The notes under the pieces: model-generated
Told to the model about the DNA's origin: nothing
The model's database searches: none
What the model saw: only the letters and a program-made list of their open reading frames with translations
Translations under genes and position numbers: made by a program
Source of the DNA: Arthrobacter sp. FW306-07-I
Lineage (GTDB): Bacteria; Actinomycetota; Actinomycetes; Actinomycetales; Micrococcaceae
Assembly (NCBI RefSeq): GCF_021800405.1
Contig: NZ_CP084550.1
Location: 2,356,001 to 2,420,000, forward strand
DNA: 64,000 bases
Reading direction: 5' to 3'
Shown: positions 23,541 through 32,885 of the stretch, piece by piece
Position numbering within the stretch: position 1 is the stretch's first letter
How the letters are laid out: the number at the start of each line of letters is the position of its first letter

Positions 23541-23571
23541 GCATAAACTATGTGCGGCAGCCAGTTTATGC
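23541..23571. repeat. Inverted repeat in the hisS/cyclophilin divergent region
   Basis: GCATAAACT (23541-23549) and AGTTTATGC (23563-23571) are perfect 9-bp arms around 13 bases. Each arm holds a -10-like TAAACT pointing outward towards its gene. It may be an operator or overlapping divergent promoters. Confidence 0.45.
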
Positions 23572-23679
23572 GGCATCACTGTGCATCTCTAATGCAGCGG
23601 ACCCGCGAAGCCTGGCCCCTGATACCTGCGCCCTGCGGCCAACCGCCGGGCACCAGCAGCCCGACGACGAGGAGGACCC

Positions 23680-24498
23680 TTGGCGGCCAGTTCACGCAGT
23701 GCACGCGAAGCAAAACGGCGCATCCAGCAAATGGAGGCCAAGCGTGAGCTCCGGCGCGGCCAGGAGAAGCGACGGAAGCGCGACGACCTCGTGGCCGCCG
23801 GTGCCGGGGCCGCCGCCGTGGTGCTCGCCGTCGTCCTCCAACTCACCGCGTTCGCCGGCAATCCCACGGAAGCCGAATACGCTGCTGCGCAGGCGGGATT
23901 GACGGAGCCCTCCGCTTCCGCAAGCTCCTCCCCCACACCCTCCGCGCCGGCAACCAATGGACCGAACATCCCGGCTGCGGATACGGCGGCCGGCAAGACA
24001 TTCTCCGGCCAGCTGCTGCTGAACGGCAACCCGCTGGGCGTGGAAGTGGACGGGACCAAGGCCCCGCAGGCCGCCGCCGTGTTCAAGTCCCTCAGCGACG
24101 AAGGCTATTTCAATGGCAAGACGTGCCACCGGCTGACCACCGCAGACAAGTTCGGCGTCCTGCAGTGCGGCTCCCCCAAGGGAGACGGGCAGGGCGACCC
24201 GAACTACACGTGGGGTCCGCTCGAGAACACCCCGGCTGACAACACCTACCCTGCCGGCACCATCGCCGTTGCCCGCACAGGCAATAACGCGTACGGCAAC
24301 GGGACGCAGTTCTTCATTGTCTACAAGGACACGGTCATCCCGGCGGACGCCGCCGGGGGCTACACCGTTGTAGGAAAGGTCACCTCCGGGCTCGACGTCG
24401 TCTCCACCATCGCGGCCGCAGGAATCACACCGGGAGCCAGCGACACGGACGGCGCGCCAAAACAAGCAGTCACGATAGACTCGTTTTCTCTGAAGTAG
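23680..24498 (+). CDS. Membrane-anchored cyclophilin-type peptidyl-prolyl isomerase
   Basis: A 272-residue protein. Residues 1-36 are cytoplasmic and very basic, one TM helix spans about 38-58, a Ser/Pro/Thr linker follows to about 100, and an extracellular cyclophilin domain ends the protein (FNGKTCHRLTTADKFGVLQCG; TIAVARTGNNAYGNGTQFFI). Likely helps fold exported proteins. The start is TTG 23680, supported by GAGGAGG seven bases ahead. The place beside hisS and rel matches mycobacterial ppiB. Some catalytic residues of CypA differ, so activity needs testing. Confidence 0.9.
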   Translation: MAASSRSAREAKRRIQQMEAKRELRRGQEKRRKRDDLVAAGAGAAAVVLAVVLQLTAFAGNPTEAEYAAAQAGLTEPSASASSSPTPSAPATNGPNIPAADTAAGKTFSGQLLLNGNPLGVEVDGTKAPQAAAVFKSLSDEGYFNGKTCHRLTTADKFGVLQCGSPKGDGQGDPNYTWGPLENTPADNTYPAGTIAVARTGNNAYGNGTQFFIVYKDTVIPADAAGGYTVVGKVTSGLDVVSTIAAAGITPGASDTDGAPKQAVTIDSFSLK

Positions 24499-24564
24499 GA
24501 AGCCGGGCCGGACTGGCCACGGTGAGTACGTGAGTATTTCCCTCCAAGCGAAAGACTTTTAGCG

Positions 24565-26076
24565 GTGACAGACAGTCAAAAATCCGACGAAACAGCAACA
24601 GACCTGACCGAAACGGCGGCCCCCGCCACCGGCGAAGGTACCGGTCCTGATGCGAATGCCGAGCAGTCATCTGCCGCGCCCGAGGCTCCCGCAGCGCCCT
24701 CGGCGGCTGCGCCGGCCCCCGGGCCCCGGCCGTCTGCACCGTCTCCTGCCGCTTTCGCCTCCCGGCCCAAGCCGGCCGCGGCCGCACCCGCCGCCGCACC
24801 GGCTCCTGCCGCACCCAGCACCTCCATCGCCGAGGCGTCCAAATGGGGCCGGGTGGAGGGCGACGGCCACGTCTACCTGAAGATCGACGACGGCGAGCAC
24901 CCCGTGGGCCAGTACCCCGGCGTCAGCGACGACGAAGCCCTGCTGTACTTTGCGCGGAAGTACGACGACGTCGTGGCTCAGATCGTTCTGCTGGAACAGC
25001 GGGTCACCTCCAAGGCCCCCAGCACCGACATGCAGAAGACGGTGACGCACCTGCATGAGCAGCTTGCCGAGCGGAACATGGTGGGCGACCTCCGGGCTGC
25101 GGAAGCGCGCCTGGATAAGCTGTCCGGCCAGATCGCGGAGCTGGAAAAGGCCGAGAAAGCAGAGCACGACGCCGTGCGGGCCGCCGAGCTCGCAGCGCGT
25201 GAAGCCATTGTTGCCGAGGCGGAGCAGATTTCCGGCCAGGATCCCGCCCAGACACAGTGGAAGACCTCCAGCGCCCGCATGAACGAGCTTTTCGAAAACT
25301 GGAAAGCCGCCCAGAAGAGCGGCGTCCGGCTGGGCCGCAGCAACGAAGACGCCCTCTGGAAGCGGTTCCGTGCTGCCCGCACCGTTTTCGACCGCCACCG
25401 CAGGGCATATTTCTCCCAGCTGGACAGCAACAACTCTGCGGCCAAGGCTGCCAAGGAGAAGCTGATTGCCGAAGCTGAAGCCCTGTCCACCTCCACGGAC
25501 TGGGGCTACGCCGCCGGGGAATACCGCCGGCTGATGGACCAGTGGAAGGCATCGCCGCGTGCCAGCCGCAAGGACGATGACGCGCTGTGGGCACGCTTCC
25601 GCGCCGCACAGGACGTCTTCTTCACGTCGCGCCAGGCCGCCAATGACGAGATCGACCAGGAATACGCCGCAAACCTTACCGTGAAGGAAGAACTGCTGGC
25701 CGAGGCCAACACCATCCTGCCGGTCAAGGACCTCGCCGCGGCCAAGAAGGCCCTGCAGTCCATCCGTGACCGCTGGGAAGAGGCCGGCAAGGTGCCGCGG
25801 GCAGACATGGGCCGGATCGAGGCCGGACTGCGGAAGGTGGAGGACGCCGTCCGCCACGCTGAGGAAGAGCAGTGGCAGCGGTCCAACCCTGAGCGCAAGG
25901 CACGCACCAACAGCGCGTTGTCCCAGTTGGAGTCCGCCATCGCCGGGCTCCAGGAAGACCTCGCCAAGGCAGAGAAGAGCGGCGACCAGCGCAAGATCAA
26001 GGCTGCCCAGGAAGCCCTTGAGGCGCGCCAGGCCTGGCTCGACCAGATCCAGCGCTCCGCCAGCGAGCTGTCCTGA
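24565..26076 (+). CDS. DUF349 repeat protein
   Basis: A soluble 503-residue protein. Residues 1-95 are a Pro/Ala-rich disordered segment; the rest is almost wholly helical and charged. DUF349 units are visible around 243-280 (ENWKAAQKSGVRLGRSNEDALWKRFRAAR), 323-358 (MDQWKASPRASRKDDDALWARFRAAQ) and near 401 (RDRWEEAGKVPR). The C-terminus is a coiled coil. GTG start at 24565. Function of DUF349 is not established. It follows the cyclophilin gene by 66 bp and may be co-transcribed. Confidence 0.85.
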   Translation: MTDSQKSDETATDLTETAAPATGEGTGPDANAEQSSAAPEAPAAPSAAAPAPGPRPSAPSPAAFASRPKPAAAAPAAAPAPAAPSTSIAEASKWGRVEGDGHVYLKIDDGEHPVGQYPGVSDDEALLYFARKYDDVVAQIVLLEQRVTSKAPSTDMQKTVTHLHEQLAERNMVGDLRAAEARLDKLSGQIAELEKAEKAEHDAVRAAELAAREAIVAEAEQISGQDPAQTQWKTSSARMNELFENWKAAQKSGVRLGRSNEDALWKRFRAARTVFDRHRRAYFSQLDSNNSAAKAAKEKLIAEAEALSTSTDWGYAAGEYRRLMDQWKASPRASRKDDDALWARFRAAQDVFFTSRQAANDEIDQEYAANLTVKEELLAEANTILPVKDLAAAKKALQSIRDRWEEAGKVPRADMGRIEAGLRKVEDAVRHAEEEQWQRSNPERKARTNSALSQLESAIAGLQEDLAKAEKSGDQRKIKAAQEALEARQAWLDQIQRSASELS

Positions 26077-26099
26077 ACAACCCGTTGAGCTGACGGGCG

Positions 26100-26141
26100 C
26101 AGGCCCCGTTCCGGTTATCCACATAAACCGGGCGGGGCCTG
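26100..26141 (+). terminator. Hairpin after the DUF349 gene
   Basis: CAGGCCCCG (26100-26108) pairs with CGGGGCCTG (26133-26141), and an inner CCGGTT/AACCGG extends the stem. A short T-rich stretch follows. A single DnaA-box-like TTATCCACA lies in the loop. Confidence 0.45.
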
Positions 26142-26175
26142 TGCCGTTTAAGGGCGTCCCGGGCAGGATGGGGCT

Positions 26176-26949
26176 ATGGCCACTCCTCCAACTCCATCCG
26201 CCGCCGGGCCAGGCAGGGCAGCCGGCCCGCCAGTTTCCCGTGCGGCTTGCCGGGAAAACCCGGCGGAAGCCGGCGCAGCGCCCCGCTTTCCCGAGCTTTA
26301 TGCTCCCGGCGGCCCCTTCGCCGGTCCGGAACTGCAGTCCCTCGCAGCGGACGGCCTGCTGGCCCGTTTCCATCAGCACGGCTATACGCTCCCCGGAATC
26401 CCTGCGTCCCCTCAGCTGCGTGCAAGGGCAGCGGCAGGGGCTGTACCGGCGGCAATACGGCAGCGCGTTGTTGCCGGGCGGATGACGGCGGCCTGGATCT
26501 ACGGCTGTGCGGCTGAGCCTGACCGCCTGGCCCTGCTGGTGGATGCCAAGCGGAGGGTGTCCAGCCTGCGGAGCACGCGCGGCTGCACGTTGCATGAAGT
26601 GAAGCTTGGGCCGTTCGATGTGATCAGCCTGGGCGGGCTCATGGTGTCCAGCCCCCTGCGGACCGCGCTTGATATCGCCCTGCATGTGGAATCGGAGCGC
26701 GCCGTACCTGCCCTCGCCGGCCTGCTCGCAAGGCCGCAGCAGGACGTGAAGCTGCGCCTCCTGGTCCGGGCCATCGAGGCAACACCCCGGGTGCCACACA
26801 AGCGGGCGGCGCTGGAAAAGCTTGCCCTGCTAGCTCCGGCGTTTGTTGCCGGTGGTGCGGTAGACGTCAAAGACCCCGTCGATCCGGCGGACGGCGCTCA
26901 GGACGTGGCTGAGGTACTTGGGGTCGCCCATCTCGAAAGCGAACTTTGA
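26176..26949 (+). CDS. AbiEi-like (type IV antitoxin family) protein
   Basis: A 257-residue soluble protein. The middle ([22 protein letters not shown], about 152-175) and preceding [20 protein letters not shown] region resemble AbiEi-type antitoxin/regulator proteins, many of which are solitary in Micrococcaceae. No nucleotidyltransferase toxin (AbiEii) is next to it. The last 40 codons run antisense over the 3' end of rel, and the sequence after residue 218 shows no recognisable family pattern, so the frame probably lost an earlier stop. The family call is tentative. Confidence 0.55.
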   Translation: MATPPTPSAAGPGRAAGPPVSRAACRENPAEAGAAPRFPELYAPGGPFAGPELQSLAADGLLARFHQHGYTLPGIPASPQLRARAAAGAVPAAIRQRVVAGRMTAAWIYGCAAEPDRLALLVDAKRRVSSLRSTRGCTLHEVKLGPFDVISLGGLMVSSPLRTALDIALHVESERAVPALAGLLARPQQDVKLRLLVRAIEATPRVPHKRAALEKLALLAPAFVAGGAVDVKDPVDPADGAQDVAEVLGVAHLESEL

Positions 26950-29220
26950 GATCGCCACGCGGTCCGTGGAGGTGTGGACGCTGGCGGCAAGGATGTTGAC
27001 GTGGTTGTCCGACAGGACCCTGGTCACGTCGGAGAGCAGGGACTTGCGGTCCAGCGCCTCAACCTGGATTTCCACCAGGAAGACGCTCGACTGGGTTGGC
27101 GCCCAGTCCACGTCCACGATCCGGTCCGGTTGGTCCTTCAGGTCCGAGATGTTCGTGCAGTCAGTCCGGTGTACGGAGACACCGGAGCCCCGGGTCACGA
27201 AGCCCAGGATCGGATCCGGCGGAACGGGCGTGCAGCAGCGCGCGAGCTTGACCCAGACGTCGCCTACGCCGCGGACCACTACACCGGAGTCGGAGAAGCG
27301 GGCCTTGGTGACCTGGGTGGGGATGCTGACCTCTTCGACGTCATCATCGGCACTCTCATTGCCGCCCAGGCTTTCAATGAGCTTCTCCATGACCGACTGC
27401 GCGGACGTGTGTCCGTCGCCCACCCCGGCGTAAAGTCCGGAGATGTCGGCGTACTTGAACTCCTCCGCCACGGCGGCCAGGGCCTCGTGCGTCATCAGCC
27501 GCTGCAGCGGGAGGTTCTGCTTCCGCATGGCACGGGTCAGCAGTTCCTTGCCACGGTCGATCGCTTCTTCGCGGCGTTCCTTGCTGAACCACTGCCGGAT
27601 CTTGTTGCGTGCCCGGGCGCTCTTAACGAAGTGCTGCCAGTCCTGGCTGGGCCCCGCTCCCTCGGCCTTGGAGGTGAAGATTTCCACCCAGTCGCCGTGG
27701 TTCAGTTCGCTGTTGAGCGGGACCAGCTTGCCGTTGACCCTGGCGCCGATGGTGCGGTGGCCCACCTCCGTGTGGACTGCGTAGGCAAAGTCCACGGGTG
27801 TCGATCCCGCCGGCAGTGCCATGACTTCGCCCTTGGGGGTGAAGACGAACACTTCGCGGGCGTTGATTTCAAACCGGAGCGAGTCCAGGAACTCCCCCGG
27901 ATCCGATGTCTCCTGCTGCCAGTCCACCAGGGACCGCAGCCACCCCATGTCGCCGTCGCGGGGACTTCCGGGACCCACGGCGGTGCGATTGGGCTGGTCC
28001 TTGTACTTCCAGTGGGCAGCCACGCCGTATTCGGCCCGGCGGTGCATCTCATGCGTGCGGATCTGGATCTCCACCGGCTTGCCGCCCGGACCGATGACGG
28101 TGGTGTGCAGCGACTGGTACATGTTGAACTTCGGCATCGCGATGTAGTCCTTGAACCTGCCGGGCAGGGGGTTCCAGCGCGAATGCATGATACCCAGGGC
28201 GGCGTAGCAGTCCCGGACGGAGTCCACCAGGACGCGGACACCCATGAGGTCGTTGATGTCGTCGAAGTCCTTGTCGCGGACAATCATCTTTTGGTAGATG
28301 GAGTAGTAATGCTTGGGCCGGCCGGTGATGGTGGCCTTGATCCGGGCTCCGCGCAGGTCCTCCGTGATCTGGTCGCGGATGACGCCCAGGCTCTTTTCCC
28401 GCTCGGGGGTCCTGTCCCCCACCATCCGGACGATCTCCTCGTACACCTTGGGATACAGCGCCGCGAAGGACAGGTCCTCAAGCTCCCACTTGATGGTGTT
28501 CATACCCAGGCGGTGGGCCAGCGGTGCGAAGATCTCCAGGGTTTCCCGGGCTTTGCGGGCAGAGGATTCGGCCGAAACGAAGCGCCAGGTGCGGGCGTTA
28601 TGCAGCCGGTCCGCCAGCTTGATCATCAGGACACGGATGTCCTTGGCCATGGCCACGACCATTTTTCGGACGGTCTCCGACTGGGCAGCCTCGCCGAAGC
28701 TGACTTTGTCCAGTTTGGTCACGCCGTCCACCAGCATTGCTACTTCCGGCCCGAAGTCCCGCTTCAGGTCGGCAAGCGTGTACGGAGTGTCTTCCACCGT
28801 GTCATGCAGCAGCGCTGCAGCCAGCGTCGTGCCGCTGAGTCCCAGTTCAGCGAGGATGGTTGCCACGGCCACGGGGTGGGTGATGTACGGATCCCCGCTC
28901 TTGCGCTTCTGCCCGCGGTGGCTGCGCTCGGCTACGTCAAAGGCGCCCTGGATGAGGTCGAAGTCCTCTTTGGGATTGTTGGCGCGGACGGTGCGGAGCA
29001 ACGGTTCAAGGATGGGAGAGTACGTGGCTGGGCCGCGGCCGGTCAGGCGGGCAAGGCGGGAGCGGGTCCGCTCACGGCGGCCCGGGAACGTGGCGCGGGA
29101 TCCTGAGTTGTCGACAGGAACCAGGGAACCAGGGCGCGCGGGCGTTGCCGCACCGGCTTGTACACCGGCAGGATTCTTATCTTCCTGTGCCGTTGGCGCC
29201 GACGCCGAACGTTCTTCCAA
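26830..29220 (-). CDS. relA: Bifunctional (p)ppGpp synthetase/hydrolase Rel
   Basis: Makes and degrades (p)ppGpp in the stringent response. About 796 residues, read from TTG 29220, which has GAGGGG seven bases ahead; GTG at 29238 is an alternative. Order: disordered 60-residue N-tail, HD hydrolase (HDTVED near 139-144), synthetase domain ([13 protein letters not shown]), TGS, zinc-finger region and C-terminal ACT. Hydrolase and synthetase motifs are both intact, so it is a single long Rel. Upstream of it lies secF; the apt gene found between them in mycobacteria is absent. Confidence 0.96.
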   Translation of the reverse strand: MEERSASAPTAQEDKNPAGVQAGAATPARPGSLVPVDNSGSRATFPGRRERTRSRLARLTGRGPATYSPILEPLLRTVRANNPKEDFDLIQGAFDVAERSHRGQKRKSGDPYITHPVAVATILAELGLSGTTLAAALLHDTVEDTPYTLADLKRDFGPEVAMLVDGVTKLDKVSFGEAAQSETVRKMVVAMAKDIRVLMIKLADRLHNARTWRFVSAESSARKARETLEIFAPLAHRLGMNTIKWELEDLSFAALYPKVYEEIVRMVGDRTPEREKSLGVIRDQITEDLRGARIKATITGRPKHYYSIYQKMIVRDKDFDDINDLMGVRVLVDSVRDCYAALGIMHSRWNPLPGRFKDYIAMPKFNMYQSLHTTVIGPGGKPVEIQIRTHEMHRRAEYGVAAHWKYKDQPNRTAVGPGSPRDGDMGWLRSLVDWQQETSDPGEFLDSLRFEINAREVFVFTPKGEVMALPAGSTPVDFAYAVHTEVGHRTIGARVNGKLVPLNSELNHGDWVEIFTSKAEGAGPSQDWQHFVKSARARNKIRQWFSKERREEAIDRGKELLTRAMRKQNLPLQRLMTHEALAAVAEEFKYADISGLYAGVGDGHTSAQSVMEKLIESLGGNESADDDVEEVSIPTQVTKARFSDSGVVVRGVGDVWVKLARCCTPVPPDPILGFVTRGSGVSVHRTDCTNISDLKDQPDRIVDVDWAPTQSSVFLVEIQVEALDRKSLLSDVTRVLSDNHVNILAASVHTSTDRVAISKFAFEMGDPKYLSHVLSAVRRIDGVFDVYRTTGNKRRS

Positions 29221-29299
29221 TGAAGCACCCCTCACCACCGATTTAATTACCCCAGTCTATTCCTCCGGGCGGCGACTTTTATAACCGGGACAGAATAGT

Positions 29300-29340
29300 C
29301 AAGGGCCGGGTGACGCAATATCTGCATCACCCGGCCCTTG
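29300..29340 (-). terminator. Terminator after secF
   Basis: A 14-bp perfect stem (29300-29313 with 29327-29340) and 13-nt loop lie about 50 bp past the secF stop. A modest T-rich tail follows. Confidence 0.8.
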
Positions 29341-29389
29341 AGGGCTTTACAACTGCCTGTGGTTCCCCGTCAGGCTTCGCGGTTGCCGG

Positions 29390-30406
29390 TCAGGCTTGCG
29401 CCGGCGTCGCCGTCGTTGACCGCTCCGCAGCCCCGGCGCGGCGCTGCTCCACGCGCCGTGCCTGCTTGACCAAATCCGGTTCGCCCTGGCGGAGCCAGGC
29501 GTACATCGGCGCCGCCACGAAGATCGTCGCGGCGGTGCCGATCAGGATCCCGACGAACAGGGCGAGGGACAGGTCGCGGAGCGTTCCTGCGCCGAGGAGT
29601 CCGGCACCGATGAACAGAATGGCTCCGACGGGGAGGATGGCCACCATCATGGTGTTGATGGACCGCACCAGCGTCTGGTTGACCGCGAGGTTGACTTCCT
29701 CGGCGAAGGTCCGGCGCGTGGACGCGTCGATGCCGGAGGTGTTCTCGCGGATCTTGTCGAAGACCACCACGGTGTCGTACAGGGAGTAGCTGAGGACGGT
29801 CAGGAAGCCGATGATGGCCGACGGGGTCACCTCGAAGTCGCTCAGGGCGTAGACCCCGGCGGTGATGAACATGGTCACCGCCATGCCGGCAAGGGCCGAG
29901 AGGGACATCTTCCAGGTACGGAAGTACAGGGCCATGAGCAGGGCCGCCAGCAGCACGAACACCACCAGGCCGATCAGTGCCTGCTTTGTCACGTCAGCAC
30001 CCCAGGTGGGGCCCACGAACGTGGATGTCACCTCGTTGTCCGTAACGCCATAGGCGCTGGTGAGGCCCTGCTTGATTTTGAGGGTTTCGTCGTCCGTCAG
30101 TTTGTCCGTCTGGATGCGCATGGTGTTGCCGGCCACGTTTGCCACGCGCGGAACGCTGCCGGATACAACGTCGGTGACGGCTTTCCCGCCGATGGCGGCA
30201 TCGGTGGTCTTGACGTTGGAGACCGTGAATTCAGAGCCGCCGCGGAATTCAATACCGAGGTTGAAGCCGCCCTTGGCCACCGGGATGATGATGGACAGGG
30301 CCACGCCCACCGCGGCGATGATGAACCAGATCTTCTTGGCGCCAACGAAGTCGTAGGAGCGCTTGCCCGAGTAAAGCTCGTTGCCGAAAGTGGAGAAGCC
30401 TGACAT
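29390..30406 (-). CDS. secF: Protein translocase subunit SecF
   Basis: Membrane partner of SecD that uses proton motive force to complete Sec export. It has 338 residues and six TM helices, starting MSGFSTFGNELYSGKRSYDFVGAKK. The first helix, the periplasmic P1-like loop (GGSEFTVSNVKTTD) and the conserved SYSLYDTVVVFDKIREN are present, followed by an Ala-rich cytoplasmic tail. It shares one base with the secD stop, so the two are coupled. Confidence 0.97.
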   Translation of the reverse strand: MSGFSTFGNELYSGKRSYDFVGAKKIWFIIAAVGVALSIIIPVAKGGFNLGIEFRGGSEFTVSNVKTTDAAIGGKAVTDVVSGSVPRVANVAGNTMRIQTDKLTDDETLKIKQGLTSAYGVTDNEVTSTFVGPTWGADVTKQALIGLVVFVLLAALLMALYFRTWKMSLSALAGMAVTMFITAGVYALSDFEVTPSAIIGFLTVLSYSLYDTVVVFDKIRENTSGIDASTRRTFAEEVNLAVNQTLVRSINTMMVAILPVGAILFIGAGLLGAGTLRDLSLALFVGILIGTAATIFVAAPMYAWLRQGEPDLVKQARRVEQRRAGAAERSTTATPAQA

Positions 30407-32163
30407 TACTTGTTCTCCTTCGCGGAGGTCTTGGACGAGCCAGCCAGCTGTTCCTGCTTTTCTGCCATGCGCCGTTCGGCGATGGTCATGCGGCGCTCGG
30501 CCTCGGCCGCTGCACCGGCGTTCTTGCTGCGGACCACCACAGGCCGCTCCTCGGGAGTACGGATCCGCCCGGCGCCGCGGTACAGCGGCACCGCGCCCAG
30601 CCGTTCGGGGTCCAGGCCGGAGAACTTGTGGCCTTCACCGAAGAAACGGGTGCGGGCCAGAAGCTGCAGCGTGGGGTGGGTGAACATGAACACCACGATG
30701 AGGTCGGCAATGGCGGTCAGGCCCAGGGTGAAGGCGAAACCGCGCACGTTGCCCACGGCGACGAAGTACAGGACGAGCGCGGCCAGCAGGTTGACGGCCT
30801 TGGACGCCAGGACGGTGCGCTTGGCCCGCTTCCAGCCGTTTTCGACCGCGGACACCAGGCCGCGCCCTTCACGCAGTTCGTCACGGATGCGCTCAAAGTA
30901 GACGATGAACGAGTCAGCTGTCTGGCCGATGGCCACGATGATGCCCGCAACGCCCGCAAGGGACAGCCGGTAGTTCTCGGTCCAGCCGAGGATGGCGATG
31001 GCCAGGTAGGTCAGGGCACCGGCCACCACCAGGGAGGCAATGGTCACGAAGCCCAGGGCCCGGTACTGGAACAGCGAGTAGACCACCACGAGCAGGAGCC
31101 CGATCAGGCCGGCCAACAATCCCATGCGCAACTGTTCCCCACCAAGCGTGGCGGAAATCTGCTGCTCGCTCTGGATGTCGAAGCTGATGGGAAGGGCGCC
31201 GAACTTCAGCTGGTCGGACAGGGCCTTGGCGGTCTGCTCGGTGAAGCCGCCGGTGATCTGCGGACGTCCGTCGGTGATGACGGCCAGCGCACGCGGCGCG
31301 GAGATGACCTGGTCGTCCAGGACGATGGCGAACTGCGCCTTGGGGTCGCTGCCCGACTGCCCGCCGGCGGCCGTGTAGAACTGGTTCAGGCGCTCGGTGA
31401 CCTCTTTGAACTTCGCGGTACCTTCGGCGTCGAACTGGATGTTGACGGCCCACTCATTGGTGACCGCGCCCTGGGCGCCCTGCTGCAGCTGGAAGGACGA
31501 AGTGACGATGTTGCTGCCCTTCACCTCCACGGGACCCAGGATGTACTTGATCGCCGGGGACTTGTCGGTGGCAGGCTCGCAGGTGACCAGCGGCTTCGTG
31601 GGATCTGACCGCTGGGACTTCTCGGCTGCGGGGCTGTTGCAGTCAAGTGTCTCGAACTGCTTGTAGATCTCGGGTGTGATCCAGTTGGTGTCGCTGCTGT
31701 TCGCCGGGGCAGCCGTCGGCTTGGGGAGCTGGGCCTCAGGGGTCTGCGACTCCGGCGGCACCGGTGCGCCGTCACCATTGAGCAGCACGGGGCGGAAATT
31801 CATGTCCGCGGAGGCCTGGATCAGGTTCCGGGTTTCGGCGGAAGGCGTGCCGGGAAGGCTGACCACCACGTTGCGCCCGGACTGGGTGCTGATTTCCGCT
31901 TCGGAGACGCCCGAGCCGTCAACGCGCTGGCGGATGATCGCCACGGCCTGGTTGAGCTGCTGCTCGTTGATGTCCGATCCGCCCTCCACCTTCGGGGCGA
32001 GGATCATCTGGGTGCCGCCCTCCAGGTCCAGGGCGAGTTTGGGCGCCCAGCTGGCCTGTCCGGCGATGGTGCCGCCGGCCAGGACGGCGGTCAGCGCCGC
32101 CAGGAGTACGCCAAGCCAGACCAGGACGCGGAGCCCCGGCTTCTTGCGGCCAGTTCGTGCCAT
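30406..32163 (-). CDS. secD: Protein translocase subunit SecD
   Basis: Large SecDF subunit. 585 residues: TM1 (about 12-30), an extracytoplasmic region of about 300 residues with the DLEGGTQMILAP and GRNVVVSLPG segments, then five TM helices from about 355, containing GLIGLLLVVVYSLFQYR and VGNVRGFAFTLGLT. The P1 insert is rich in Pro/Asn around 115-150. A C-terminal basic helix (about 545-585) extends into the cytoplasm. Coupled to secF; yajC is upstream. Confidence 0.96.
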   Translation of the reverse strand: MARTGRKKPGLRVLVWLGVLLAALTAVLAGGTIAGQASWAPKLALDLEGGTQMILAPKVEGGSDINEQQLNQAVAIIRQRVDGSGVSEAEISTQSGRNVVVSLPGTPSAETRNLIQASADMNFRPVLLNGDGAPVPPESQTPEAQLPKPTAAPANSSDTNWITPEIYKQFETLDCNSPAAEKSQRSDPTKPLVTCEPATDKSPAIKYILGPVEVKGSNIVTSSFQLQQGAQGAVTNEWAVNIQFDAEGTAKFKEVTERLNQFYTAAGGQSGSDPKAQFAIVLDDQVISAPRALAVITDGRPQITGGFTEQTAKALSDQLKFGALPISFDIQSEQQISATLGGEQLRMGLLAGLIGLLLVVVYSLFQYRALGFVTIASLVVAGALTYLAIAILGWTENYRLSLAGVAGIIVAIGQTADSFIVYFERIRDELREGRGLVSAVENGWKRAKRTVLASKAVNLLAALVLYFVAVGNVRGFAFTLGLTAIADLIVVFMFTHPTLQLLARTRFFGEGHKFSGLDPERLGAVPLYRGAGRIRTPEERPVVVRSKNAGAAAEAERRMTIAERRMAEKQEQLAGSSKTSAKENK

Positions 32164-32191
32164 TGTCGATCTTTCTCTTATTCGCGGAGGA

Positions 32192-32224
32192 ACCGCCGGC
32201 GCAGGCCATGGCCGCGCCGGCGGT
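32192..32224 (-). other. Strong hairpin between yajC and secD
   Basis: An 11-bp perfect stem (ACCGCCGGCGC with GCGCCGGCGGT) closes a GGCC-AT-GGCC inner stem. There is no U-tract. It ends 28 bp before the secD start, so it may be an RNase processing or stability element that alters the YajC:SecDF ratio. Confidence 0.55.
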
Positions 32225-32262
32225 GGTCCGCAGCGGTAGAGGGAGGAAAGGGGCCAGCGGGC

Positions 32263-32685
32263 CTAGCTGTCCTTCTTGCCCTCGTCGTTGAGGCGCTTCA
32301 GGTTTTCTTCCGGAGTCTCCGCGCCGGTGGCGGTGCTCCCGGTCTCCGGGGTGGTGAGGGAGGACGCATCGTCCGGTACCACAGGGGAAGCAGCGGCGGG
32401 CTCGGCCTCAGGGGTGGTTTCCACGGCAGGCTCGATGACCTTGGTGACGGCCTGGCGGTGGACGGTGGCCAGGTTGCCGGGGGAAAGTTCAAGCGTGACC
32501 TTGTTGTCGGCCTCGTCGATGTCCACGATCCGGCCGAAAAGGCCAAAACTGGTCATGACCTCCACGCCCGGGCCAAACTTCGACTGGAGCTCTGCCTGCT
32601 GCTGCTGCGTCTTCTTGTTGCGGCGGAACATCATGAAGATGAACACGCCGAGCATGACGAACAGGAGAATTGACATTGGATCCAA
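32263..32685 (-). CDS. yajC: Preprotein translocase subunit YajC
   Basis: Small accessory of SecDF. About 140 residues from TTG 32685 (MDPMSILLFVMLG), with GGAA seven bases ahead; ATG 32676 gives 137. One TM helix at the N-terminus is followed by FRRNKKTQQQQAELQSKF and the conserved KVMTSFGLFGRIVD-type segment (here VEVMTSFGLFGRIVDID). The last 50 residues form an acidic, Pro/Thr-rich tail. It forms a yajC-secD-secF operon. Confidence 0.93.
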   Translation of the reverse strand: MDPMSILLFVMLGVFIFMMFRRNKKTQQQQAELQSKFGPGVEVMTSFGLFGRIVDIDEADNKVTLELSPGNLATVHRQAVTKVIEPAVETTPEAEPAAASPVVPDDASSLTTPETGSTATGAETPEENLKRLNDEGKKDS

Positions 32686-32885
32686 GGGGAATTCCGTTCT
32701 TTTTCTGGTACAGCTGGTTTTCCAGCGACGTCGGCTTCGCTTCGGCCGGGGCGGGCTGGTGATGCAGGCAGAGCGCCTGACTTTTCCTTCCCCAAGCGAC
32801 GGGGGCGTCAGGGCCACCCGCGAAACAAAGACCCGAACGTGCCGGGCGTCATACCAGTCTAAAGGGAAAAGCTGAAGGGAGCCTG

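Noticed and set aside
26115..26123. TTATCCACA, a perfect DnaA-box sequence.
   Set aside because: It is single, lies in the loop of a terminator hairpin, and no cluster of boxes or AT-rich region surrounds it, so it is not evidence of an origin.
24667..26799. A 710-codon open frame on the minus strand.
   Set aside because: It lies opposite the DUF349 and AbiEi-like genes; high GC leaves the antisense frames open. It has no ribosome site and no recognisable domain.
26974..29106. A 710-codon open frame on the plus strand opposite rel.
   Set aside because: Same cause as the other long antisense frames; no start site or domain is visible.
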